A stretch of DNA of 64,000 bases. It comes from Lineus longissimus. Its lineage: Eukaryota > Nemertea > Pilidiophora > Heteronemertea > Lineidae. Both the position numbers and the translations under genes were made by a program. The stretch spans positions 21,399,292 through 21,463,291 of the forward strand of contig NC_088312.1 in NCBI RefSeq assembly GCF_910592395.1. The letters run 5' to 3'. The notes under the pieces were generated by a model that made no database searches, was not told where the DNA came from, and saw only the letters and a program-made list of their open reading frames with translations. Shown here in pieces: positions 50,901 to 62,900 of the stretch. The stretch's first letter is position 1, and the number at the start of each line of letters is the position of its first letter.

Positions 50901-53900
50901 GTGTGTCTACCGTCTGTCATTTCAGTCTGGTTACTCTAAGGTTCCTTTGAATTGGCCGTGTTATGTCTACCAATCGAGTCAGTTTATTATGCAGAACAGC
51001 TTTAGTGAGGTAGACTGAGCAACAGATACTTGCCTCCTATCAACCAAAATGTGTTGGGGCAATGATATCATGATGCGACTGGGGCGTGTAGTGATGTCAC
51101 TGATGACACAGAGCGTGGCACAGGGTGCGTTGTCCCGTCAAAATGACTCGTGCGTTTTGGGGTATTCCTGGTTCAACGGATGAACACCGCTTTGCGCAGT
51201 TTTGACATCAGTGTTTTTTTTCTAAAATTTAAATGTATGCCTATCTCATGGTGGTTAGTGTATGTGCCAGAAAATTTTTCCCACGGAGTATATAATATGT
51301 GGCGCGAACTTGAACTCGAGAAATTTTTGGCCACATTCTTGGGCACCTAGCAGGAATTATGGGAGTATCAAAGGTGGCACCACCTACTGATAATGAAACT
51401 AAATGCACTGAACGTGCTTTAGAAGGCTAAATTATGCCTCCATCCCGGTGCAGGTATGGGTATCTGGTGCCAGTAGTTCGGTCTCATCATACATCTAGGT
51501 GATTCCCTGCTGGTCACACCAGACGCTGGTTTGACGTCACGTCTGATGGATTTTAAAATAAAACTGTGGAGTGAGACCTATGTACAACTTGATATAGCCG
51601 TTCATTCAGTTTTTCACAACAATGAAAATGAAACCAGGTCATAAAGGTACCTATGATAATAAATATTACACTAGTGATAGTTTGATATCATTGGCATGTT
51701 TGGATTATATTTTTTTATACGGATTAACTCAGCACACCCTGTCAGTGTGTATCGATCTCTGCCAATCAATTCCCATCATATGTAACGCCACATGTCTCCT
51801 CCATTCACTCATAACTCATAACTCATAACAGAGACTGGTGCTCGACGGCATTTTGTTCGTCATGAACTCAATTTGGGGGCGTCGGCTTCCGGTGTCTGGT
51901 CAGCTGTTTCTCACAAAAGATGGGCAACCTCGAGCCAAGGAATACCCGCAGCGCGCTCGGTATTAACAGTCCATCCACTATGCACGGCTCGCCTCGGGTA
52001 AATCAACGAGGCCTCCTCGACCCTCCGCTGCGCGGCGGATAGGGTCGAGGTTACCTGGACGAACCAGTTCAAACCACCCTCATTGTCCACGTGTCGATTA
52101 CTCAATTAAGGTAATTGACAGCAATTACTTGTCATACTCGGGTCCTATTCAATCAACGGACACAATAGTCTTAGATTGGAATAAAATCACAACTAGTTGA
52201 TTGATTGTGATCCCAATATTATTTGCATGATAATGTTTTAGTAAGAATTACTAGAGCTTTTTATTCAAAGTCCCTGATGAAAACTAATTTAGGGAATGGT
52301 TTTAATTGAGTTCTTATCAAATCTAATAAAATTTAGTCAATTAAAGAATAAAAGTAAAAATTACTGTGGCTAATTAGTATTCCCATATGAGCATGTCTTG
52401 ACATCAAACAACATGGTGTGTCCTGGCCCAGGCATGTCCACCGGCCTATGTCATGTGAAATATGTGGAAGTCGTGCGATAATTGAATAATTCAGATATTT
52501 ATTTTTAATAAATTATGAAAATGAAAATATTTGCCTCTGATAAATTACGAATATAGGGCAGCCTCTGGATACGTTTTAAAAGAAAATGACGAAACGGTAT
52601 GAAAAAATGACAATAAGATAGATATTGGGGTTTCCCGAATTATCCTGGGCTATTTTGGCTACAAAGTCTATTTCATACTCGTAGTGACAAAATATCGATG
52701 CTGATAAAGTGGTGCTGTGTGTCTGCATCCTTTCCCACTGCATCGGATCGGCAATGAAGATGAAGTCTGTACGATAGTCGCTGATATATCGGTGGGAATA
52801 TACTCTTGCTCATTAGTAGTTTTCCACTTCAGGAGCTACCTTCTGCCAAGACTGCCCACCTGGAAGATATTGTCCGAGCTCCAAGCAATTGCCCCGCCCT
52901 TGTGCCAGGGGGCAATTTAGTAAGCCCAAATCAGAAAAGTGTACACCATGCAAACAGGGTAAGTAAGCAGAAAAGTTGAGGGAAATCTCTCTATTCAGTA
53001 TAGGCGATTGAAATGTAAGTAGGCCTACCGGAGGAGGAAACTGGAGACCAACAAGTGACTGAAAAATGTTGTCCTTAATTGAGAGGTGTTCTGATTGCAG
53101 TGATCCAATTCAACTGAAATGACCAATTTGGGATCCAAAGATTTTTTTCACTTGTTTTTTTTCTGCTCAAAATGAAGCAATATCATCAGTCCCAAAACAG
53201 TGACCATTCAATTATTCGCTCGCATCGGCACTCTGTTACTAACCAAGGATAAGAGTGATGAGATTAAGGAGGCCAATGTTTGATTCACGGGCAACCCTGA
53301 TGTTTTTTCAATCAGATGGACCGAGCAAAGCTCCTCTTTTTCTTTTAATTTGGCAAGCGGCCATCTTGGAAACCATTTTTAGCTCAGTTTTGTGATGGAA
53401 TATTGATATAAACTGCCCCAGGAAAGAAAGCTGCCCTACCACATCACTTCCTCCAAGATCGCAAAATTGATATCAATGACCAAAACTGTTCTCCCCAAAT
53501 CCACTGCAAATGACATGCAATAACATTACCAGAGTTGAGCACATGGTTCCTGGACCATTTCATTTTAAAATACAGACTGAGCATGCTGAGGTGTCAGCTA
53601 AGGGACGTTCCACTGCAGCTGACTAGTTTTCTATATTTCAGGTCAATTCACAGACTACTCCCGCACAACTTGTCTGCCTTGTCCTGCTGGCCAGAGTTGC
53701 ACAGATCAACAGTAAGCTTGAAATCCTCAGCAATTTGTCAAGAAATTTCTCATAACAGGAAAAACATCAAGGTCCAACCGGGGATTGAACCCGGGACCTC
53801 TTGCTTATAAGGCCATCACTCTACCGACTGAGCTAAAGGGAATTTCCCTCTAGCCTGGGCTAGTAGGAATGATGCCACCACTACATACTCCCCCTGTTCG

Positions 53901-56900
53901 GGAGAGTTGTGTCCTCACAACCGGGTTCTTCCGTGATTCAAAGGGTTAATTCATTATCCAAAGACACACCAGCATCTAAACAAATTATTAGTACCCTTTT
54001 ACCACGTTGGGCGCCAAATGTAACAGAGGAAAAACATCAAGGTCCAACCAGGGATTGAACCGGGGACCTCTCGCTTATAAGGCCATCACTCTACCGACTG
54101 AGCTAAAGGGAATTTCCCTCTAGCCTGGGCTAGTAGGAATGATGCCACCACTACATAACCATCAGATTTAGTCAATGGAATACTTTCAACTTGTTTAGAT
54201 GCTCTGCAGCAGTGGTATTGTGTATTGGAATAACTTAAGAGGGCATGTTGCAATTGAAAACAACCCGACCTCCCTTATCTTTATGATTGATTTGAAGTTA
54301 GGACGTCAAATGCAAGCTTATAAAATGTTATCTTTCACTTTCTCCCCACTTTTTGTTAATAGGCTTTACTGACAAGGCCTAGAATTGCCCAAAAAGGCAC
54401 CCTGATTATCACTTAGTTAAGTGTCTGTTCAGGTCTAACTTGCTGAAATAGATGTGTTGATCTCAATATAAAATCAACAATTCTGTGGAAGATAAGATAA
54501 TGCATTTAAAAGTCTGATTTAAAAAAAGTTACATTCTCACACAGGAAAGACCCTGAGCCCTGCAAGAAACACACTTATTCCCTAGAAGGCTGGTCAGAGT
54601 GTAAACCATGTCCCATTGGGAAGATCTGTCCGGATGGCAAGGATGCTTTTGACTGTCCAGCAGGTAGGGAAACAGCTTACAATTACACCACAAGCTTTAA
54701 TGGATGGGGACTTCTTTAGAAAGAAATAGAGAATGCCAAATTGGAAGTCGAGGAAGCTTGTCGAGTGTTTTCTGTTGGAAGATTTTATGATCAAAGATCA
54801 AGGTGAACTGAATATCCTCACTTGAGTCTGCAAGACTTGAGCTAAACTTTCCAGATGGGAAGTCAAACTGAACTATGACAAACTCTCAAAAGTCCTATAA
54901 CGGTTTTTAACTCGTATCGATTTTCAATTTGAGGATCCTGGGCCATACTTCATGCTTCAAAACACACTTTTCCTGGTTATCTTGAGCCCTGAATTTGTTG
55001 ATGAAAACCTTCTTATCATGATATTATGGTTTCATTTGCCTAACCATGCTGTTATTTGATGATACCAGCAATCATGCTACCATCATCAGCTCAAATAAAT
55101 TATCTTACCTGTCCTCAGATTGCTGCCTTTGACAAACCTGAAACAATCGAATCTACTAGATCAATGGTTTCAATCAAGCCACTAACTTGTGATATTTTCA
55201 GGTCATACTGCTGACAAAGATGGCGCTAAGTGTTTGCCATGTCCTGGCGGGAAGAAGTGCATCTCGGGGGCGCCAGAGCCTTGTGGACCGGGGGAATTCA
55301 GTCCGTTGGGTGGTAAGTGGATCCTTCATGATTCAAATAGTTCAGACAGATAAAGGAGACAAGGCCTAAACTGCGTCAGGATATCTGGAAAGGCTGGCTC
55401 CAGAATACTTCTAAAGTTCCACTGTTAGGTTATAAGCTTTTTCACAAACTATTTGAGGCTGGGAGCAGACCATGTGATTCATTTGTTTTGTTGCTAAATA
55501 AGGAATATCATGCACTTCATCGATATCAGACAACGCTGGAAGTTGAGCTATAGTTTGATGAGAATTCAAGCATATTTAATCCTTTTGAAGGAGATTTAGA
55601 AATGGGGTGATATTTCATTGTCATATGTGCAATTATTGATGCTATTCCAGTGACAATCTGTCAGAAATGTCCTGCTGGCCACTTCTGTCCCAAGGAATCC
55701 ACGGTGCCCCGCCCCTGTCTTGATGGTAACTATGCTCCTGCGGGAGAGGACAAATGTCTTGACTGCCCAGCCGGTAAGCTCTGCGCCAATAAGAAAGAAG
55801 CAGTCGCTTGTCCGGATGGGACCTACTCATTGAAGAATGATCCGAACTCGGCTTGTAGACGCTGTCCACCAGGTAAGAAATGAGGAAAATTCAGTGAAAC
55901 TTCTCTTACATTCGCAATTACAGAGACCCTCGGGAATAACCATTGCTTTCCTTTGAATTAGAGAGGTGTCATGATAACTGAGGTCAAATTGAATAGAAAC
56001 AACCAATTTAGAACTAAAATCTCTGATCACAATAGACGATCATGATCTAAAACTGTCATGCTGCTCCCACTCCTTTCACTCCTTCCAGGCCATGTCTGCA
56101 AGGACAAGAGCAGTCTCCCTAAGCCTTGTAAGGAGGGCTGGTACAACACTGACCCAACTGCCACAGAGTGCAAGCAGTGTCCTGCAGGACATGGCTGTCC
56201 ATCTACGTCAATGGAACCGATACTTTGCTCTCCAGGTTTGTGAAATCATAAGGTTTTCTTGCCTGAGTTGCAAACCAATTCGTATGCTGTTCTAAGGAGA
56301 ACAAGGTGAAGGAAAGCCTCCCTGACCTTTCAATCCTGAGGTAATGTTTGAATTGGTTTCAAAGGGGAGCAAGGTGAAGGAAAGCCTCCCTGACCTTTCA
56401 ATCCTGAGGTAATGTTTGAATTGGTTTCAAAGGGGAGCAAGGTGAAGGAAAGCCTCCCTGACCTTTCAATCCTGATATGATGTTTGGATTGGTTTTGAGT
56501 CAAAGAAAGTAAATCAGCCACTTCAGAGAGATGCTACTGAGAAAATAAAACTGAATTTGACTTATACAAAGCACCACTGACATCGACGTTGATTGCAGGG
56601 TCCTCGGCTAAAGCCGGCCAGAGGGAATGTACCACTTGCCCAGCTGGATATGAATGTCACAGCCGGACTGATCCAAGCAAGAAAACAAGATGTCTGCCTG
56701 GGTCGTATTCTAAATACGGGGCGGTCATCTGCACAAGTTGTCCTGCCGGAAAATTCTGTCCTAACATAACGTAAGTGATATCCTCTGTCGACTTCTGGTA
56801 AGCTTGATTGCTCCAAGTCTTGAAAATAATTTCAGAGAAGTGTTGAACTTTCAGGTAACTTGTTGATATCACTTTCCCTTTCCATGTCAGGATTCCGAAG

Positions 56901-59900
56901 GAAGTTGATTGTAAAGATGGGTCCTACTCGGCTGGTAACCAGACAGAGTGTACTGTCTGTCCTGCTGGGAAGGTGTGTAAGAGTAAGGATGGATCAGGTA
57001 TCGTTGCATGCAAGCCGGGCCAGTACTCTATGCCAGGTAAGGTGTTTACTGTTCCAGGAGAACTCCCTTACTGTATTAAGAGTTTTGATTGAACCTGACA
57101 TCCTAGTTGACCAGTTCCTCTTCAGAGTCAGCTTTTACCAAGTGAATCCATCAGTTTGAGGAGTGATGTAAGCCAGGCTCAAGTCCTCTCTGCTGGGTGA
57201 GGTGATCTTATGCAGAGAGTTGGTGGAAGGGATTGGGTTACTTAAGTTTAATGGTCACCACAGTTCTGGAGGCAAACGCAAACAGGATTTTTGTTTTGCA
57301 GACATAAAACGGTTTAGTATTTCTGTAAGTTCTGTTCCAGGTTATAAGAAATGTATCAGCTGCCCAGCTGGCTATTCCTGCGCAGATTCCAAGAGTGCCA
57401 AGCCGAAGAAGTGTGAGAATGGATCATTTGCTGAAGCTGAAGCACTGGCATGTACCCCCTGCCCACCAGGATACGCTTGCCCAGACACCGCAAGTGCCCT
57501 CAAGTATCTTTGCCCAGATGGGACATACTCCCCCGGGAATGCGACCAGATGTACCCCGTGTTTGGCTGGATATGAATGTCCAGACAAATTCACTAACAGC
57601 AGGTGAGAGCGAATGCTGGGATAGCTATTGGTTCCTTTTATTATGTGTATCGTCTTATAAAACCTGGGACATTTGTTTGATGATAAAGGAAACCAACTTT
57701 AGTTGAAATTTCAAATACATGTATGTAATAGGTCGGCATCATCTTTGGGACATACTACATTGCATCTTTTTTAGGCCTTGGTTTTTAATGCACTTGGTTT
57801 TAAAGTTGTTTTTTGATGCATTTTGTTTGAAAGTTGCAAGTAAATGATTTGTTTTGCAAACAGCTTAATTTCCAATCATGTAATGTCTTATTCAACTTCA
57901 GTAAACCGTGCGGGGTTGGCTACTATTCCCTCGGCAACCAGAAGTACTGTAAGCAGTGTCCAGCTGGGTATTATTGCACCACGACCGCCTCGAGTCCCCT
58001 CAACTGCCCGTTGGGGACGTACAGTGATGCAGGGTCCCAGGAGTGTACAGAGTGCGAGAGTGGATATTTCTGTCCCTCCCCTGAAGGTTCGTTTCGATTT
58101 CCTTCAATCCTAATTCTGCATTCTGTGAGTACTTGATGGCCAAGACATGATGTCCCGTACCCAAATTTCAGGAAAGTGACGCTGATGCCGATGAATTGTT
58201 GGAATGATCAGTGACACAGGATGTCATAAAGTCACGCTCGATATTGTTCTCTTTTAAAGGAAGTCGGAAACAAGAGTGTCCACCTGGAGCCTTCTCCAAC
58301 GGTTCTTCTGTAATCTGCGAGTGGTGCAACCCCGGTTTTATTTGTGCGGGTGGCTCCAACGAGAGCGAGCCAATCGATGGGGAGTGTATGATGGGAGGCT
58401 GGTGTGATGGGAAGGAGTGGATCCCTTGTCCTGCTGGCACATACAATCCTTACAATGGCTCGGCTGATCCAGAGTTTTGTCTCGAGTGTCCTGAAGGTAG
58501 GTTACACGCTTCTGCTTTTGCGACGTTCTGTGTATATTTATAACCCACTTGTAATCACTCCTCGTTTCCAGTTGACTGTACATGGACTGGTTGGTTTTGT
58601 CAGGAGATGTTCTGGGAGATTTGGAGGCTGTGCAAATACACCTGTTGGTTGAGAAGCGGGATGAGCTTTAGTCATTAGTGAGACTCTTGGACAGAGGATG
58701 AGACTACTTCAGTGGTGAGCCTTAAGTGAGAGAGGCATTGACAGGGCACTTCACAACCAGATAGAACTGGGAGTGCTCAGCCAAGGGCGTTAAAACGATT
58801 GATGGATGGAGGAGGGTTACGGCAGCTGGTATAGAAACAAATCCAACACTTCTGTTTTCTTTTAGGTTACTTCTGCCCGATCCGTGGAATGATTGATTAC
58901 AAGAACGACACATTCCTGTGCCCGGCAGGCTTCTATTGTCCAAATGGCACAGCCTCGGCCTACCAGCACCCCTGTCCTGCTGGAACCTACAACACCAGTG
59001 AGGGCCTGACAAATGAGGATGATTGCGAGGACTGCCTGGAGGGACATTACTGCCTCGAGGGGACATCCGACGAGGGTATCAAATGTCCCCCAGGCTTCTA
59101 TTGCAAGGAGGGTCAACCAAGTGGCTTTGTTCATTCATGTCCACTGGGAACATGGAGCGACAGAGTAGGACTCGTTAGTAAGTTCATTAGAATTTCCATA
59201 TTTGCTACCAAGTAGTTATGAATTTGTGAAATCAATGCTTCCCGCCCAGTCTACCTTAGAATTCAGTGAGTTCAGTCAGGTCTTGTTCAAGTTTAGAAAT
59301 AAGACCTTTGCAGAAATAAACGCAAAAAATTACAGATCTTTGTCATGACTAACCATGTTTTCTTACAGATGATTCACAGTGCGAAGTTTGTCCTTCCGGC
59401 CACTTCTGCCCTTGGGGTTTCCCGAATCAACCCAGTGTGAAACCGATTCCCTGCGTCCCGGGCACGTTCAACCCCTTTGAGGCCATGGGCCACCCTCTCA
59501 GTTGTCTCCAGTGTACGGCGGGATGGGCTTGCCCAGAAGTCGGGTTGGACGAAGTGACGGAGCCTTGTATTGAAGGTGAGATGTGTGATTTGAAGTTGTT
59601 TGCGTAACGTCAAATTATTCATTCAAGAAAAAGTTTCTGCAATGTGTTACAAGGACAAATCTGGTGCAGTATGTTTCATGATGCCCTGCGATCGGCCCGG
59701 CACTAGGTGTGATATTAGAACTACAGTGAAATTCTTGATTATAGCATTTATTGATATTAGTATTGTCAACTTAAATATGGCCAAACCTGTTTGTTCACCC
59801 TTGAAAATACTTCTTTGTTATTTTAGGTCATTTCTGTCCACCCGGCACGATAGTCCCTTGGCAGTATAAATGTCCGCCCGGAGCGTACACAGAATCTACT

Positions 59901-62900
59901 AACGCCACGAGCTCGGAGGACTGTGATCCATGCCCCCCTGGCACGTACTGCTCATGGGGCACTGGTCTGAACTACAACGGTCCCCAACCCTGTGCGACCG
60001 GCCACTACTGCCCTGAAGGCTCGCCCTCCCCTAATCGATTCCCTTGTCCTGCCGGAACCTATACTCGAAAGTCGAATCTTTGGAAGGCGGAGCAGTGCAC
60101 CATCTGTGATGAGAGGTTCTTTTGCGAAGGTAAGTTATAAAAAAGTAAAGTTTGTTTATTATAGTGTCACCTCTAATGAAAGGGCCAACCAGCTTTGGCT
60201 TATGAGACACTCTTTACTTCCAAACTCCTATGTCTAATGCCAGGCACCTGGAGGCAGTTTGTACCCTAAGAGGTTTCCAGGGGGGCCTCGAACCTTTGAC
60301 CTTCCGTTCATGAGGTGGATGCCTCAACCATTAGCCCATTGGGATTAGTCTCTGCTCTGTATTGATTGGTTTGGTTGAGTGTCTGTGAGTTTGTGGTGGA
60401 CTCCTTTGGATTTGATTCCGCTAGATAAAGCAAGATACCGTTGGAATATCCAACACTGATCCTTCCTCTTCCTTCCAGGCGGTGGCGGTGCTCCATCCGG
60501 TCCTTGTCCACCCGGTTACTACTGTCCCCCAGGCACCAAGCTGGCGTACGAGTTCCCTTGTCCGAATGGCACTTACAATGACGAGTTCAGTATGAAGAAC
60601 GATTCAGATTGCAAGATATGTAAAATAGGTAAGGTATGCGTATGGAAGTAATTGGGGATTTTCGGTATGGTCTTTGAAGATATTCAACATTAATGCTTTT
60701 GTCTTCACTGACTTTGATCTTCTGTGCAGATGGGTTTGGTTGTAGTTTTCAATCTTCAATCGTTGGAAAAGCTTTCGACGAATTGTAAAAACCAATAAAT
60801 AAAGCATCACAATATACGTGTTTGGTTTTCTAGATTTGTTCAGCTGTAAATTTATGTTTTGCCTCTGTTGTTTCAGGTCAGTTCTGTGAAGTTGGAGTGG
60901 TGAAGCCTGCCCCCTGTCCGGCTGGGACCTACATGCCATTCGGTGTAGCACCCAATGGGTCTTTGATAGGACCAGGTAAGTTGAATCTTACAAGGATTGA
61001 TGGAGAAGATTAACCATTAAGCACATACTGTGCTCAACTTGGCCATTTGAGGCTAGGTGAATGACAGTAACTTAACCACGTGACCTTTTGAACATAAGTC
61101 CAACACTTTTCCAGTTCCATTGAGCCACCACACTTTCCTTTGGGAAGTTGGACCAAATGGGTTCTTGATTCAAGAACTTGTTAAGTTATGCCTCTGAAAT
61201 GTCGAGTCCATCACATTGTATCATGCGCATCTGTTTCAGGTCAATCTGGGAAACGGGAGTCCAGTTGTTTTGACTGTCTAGGGGGGCACTGGTGTGCTGA
61301 GGGCACCTATGACCCCACACCATGTGGATATCGGTTCTACTCCCCCATCGGCCAGAAGACGTGCTTCCCTTGTCCACCGGGTTATTACTGTGAGAGTAAT
61401 CAGACCTCTGATGCTATCATGAGGGCGAAGATGTATTGTCCGAAAGGGAGCTATTGTCGAGAGGGACTGCGGTGGCTGAATGAGTCGAGACTGTGTCAGA
61501 AGGGCCGGTTCTGTCCAAATGGTAAGGTGTGATGGAAAGTTTAAAACTGAGAATGGTTGACAGCAAATAGACTTTAGAAAGTTGATGTAGGTGGTCCCTT
61601 TTCTCCAATTTCTTCAAAATAACTAACTTGACATTTTGATTCGATTCATTTCTTTAGACTGTAAATTCTTGTGATGTCAGGGTTATCTTAGTCATAATAC
61701 ATGAGATGTTCACAGTAGCAACTTGACGGTAGGCCTATCTTTCTGTGCTTCAGCATGAGCTTTCATTATGTTATTTGGAAAATTTCTTCTTCAGGATCTG
61801 CCATAGAGCTTGCATGCCCCCTGGGTACAATCAGACCTGAGCCTGGAGCAGGGGACATGGAAGACTGCCATCCCTGTCCGCAAGGGGCCTACTGCCTGGA
61901 GAAGTCCTGGTACATCTCGGGTCTCTGTGAGAAGGGCTTCTACTGCCCCAGTCCCTTCCTGAGCCCATACAGGAACGCAACCACTGGATATGGAAACTTG
62001 ATGATTGGATCTTATGGGCCAAGACAGGTAGATTTAAAACCAATTTGGTTATGACAAAAGAAAGACTGTCGTCATCACCATGGTGGCATTTCACAAGGAT
62101 TGTGTATTTGTTGTACCATCCCTATTGCCAGTGTCTGACTTACGATGTGAGGGGCGCGGGTTAATCCCTGGTCTGATGGTGGCATTAGTCTTTCAGATCA
62201 AGCTCAACTGATTAGAGAGCACTGTATGAGCAGCTTCCTGATACTGTTGCGAGTGGTTTATATTGTTATGAAAAGATACCAGAAAAGTAGGGTCGACTTG
62301 CTGTTTTGAGCACTTTGGAATGCTCTTTGAGTTCTACTGCATTCTCATTTCAGGTGCCTTGTCCTAATGGGACGTACACAGACATGACAGGCACCCAAAA
62401 GGTCACAGATTGCAAAGTGTGCCCAAGAGGTTACTATTGTCCACTTGGTACAGCCGACCCACACAATTGTCCAAGAGGGTTTTACTGCTCAGATGGATCA
62501 CCTAAACCTATGCCTTGTTTGCCCGGGAGCTATGGAAATAGGTCCAGTGAGTACTCTAGCTGATTTGTCGGAAATTTCGTAATTTCTTTACTTCCCTTGT
62601 CTGGGAGCATCACGTATGCACGACAGGGTTGTCTCACGGCTTGGTGTTCACAGTTTGTAAAGGCTGTACCAGTCTACTAGTCATGATGAAATTAACACTG
62701 AACAATATTTCAGTCCCTGGATCTCAGTCCAAATAGTGTCGAGAGAGGAGCTAAAATGCAGGTCAAAACCAAGGTGACTGGGCATTCCAAATAATATAGT
62801 TGGTAATCACCTTTTATGTAGCCCTGAAGTGACACTTGAATACCTCTCTTCCAGATATCATCAGTGCAGACACATGTACCCCTTGTGATGGTGGATGGTA

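Larger units (their letters stand above)
53751..54155 (-). mobile_element. Miniature LTR retrotransposon with tRNA-like LTRs
   Basis: A 405-bp element read on the minus strand: 5' LTR 54155-54019 beginning TGTAGTGGTGG and ending CTGTTACA; two bases (TT); a primer-binding site TGGCGCCCAACGTGG at 54016-54002, complementary to a tRNA 3' end in retrovirus/Gypsy style; about 115 bp without coding capacity; a purine tract CAGGGGGAGTA at 53896-53886; 3' LTR 53885-53751. This is the layout of a terminal-repeat retrotransposon in miniature. Each LTR contains a tRNA-like stretch with A and B boxes. The 3' LTR terminus is damaged (TGTTATG instead of TGTTACA) and no intact target duplication is visible. 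It lies in intron 7 of the cysteine-rich gene. Confidence 0.85.

Noticed and set aside
53773-54111. Two tRNA genes on the minus strand
   Set aside because: The anticodon arms do not pair, the acceptor stems are poor, and both lie inside LTRs of one element.
54019-54155. A 5-bp target-site duplication for the miniature LTR element
   Set aside because: Flanking bases (TAACC after the right LTR, TTTCT before the left) do not match; a small deletion between GTTA repeats could have removed it, but this cannot be shown.
55770-55776. Possible donor GGTAAGC inside exon 10 of the cysteine-rich gene
   Set aside because: The frame continues through it with further Cys-repeat sequence, and the exon keeps the repeat spacing when read through.
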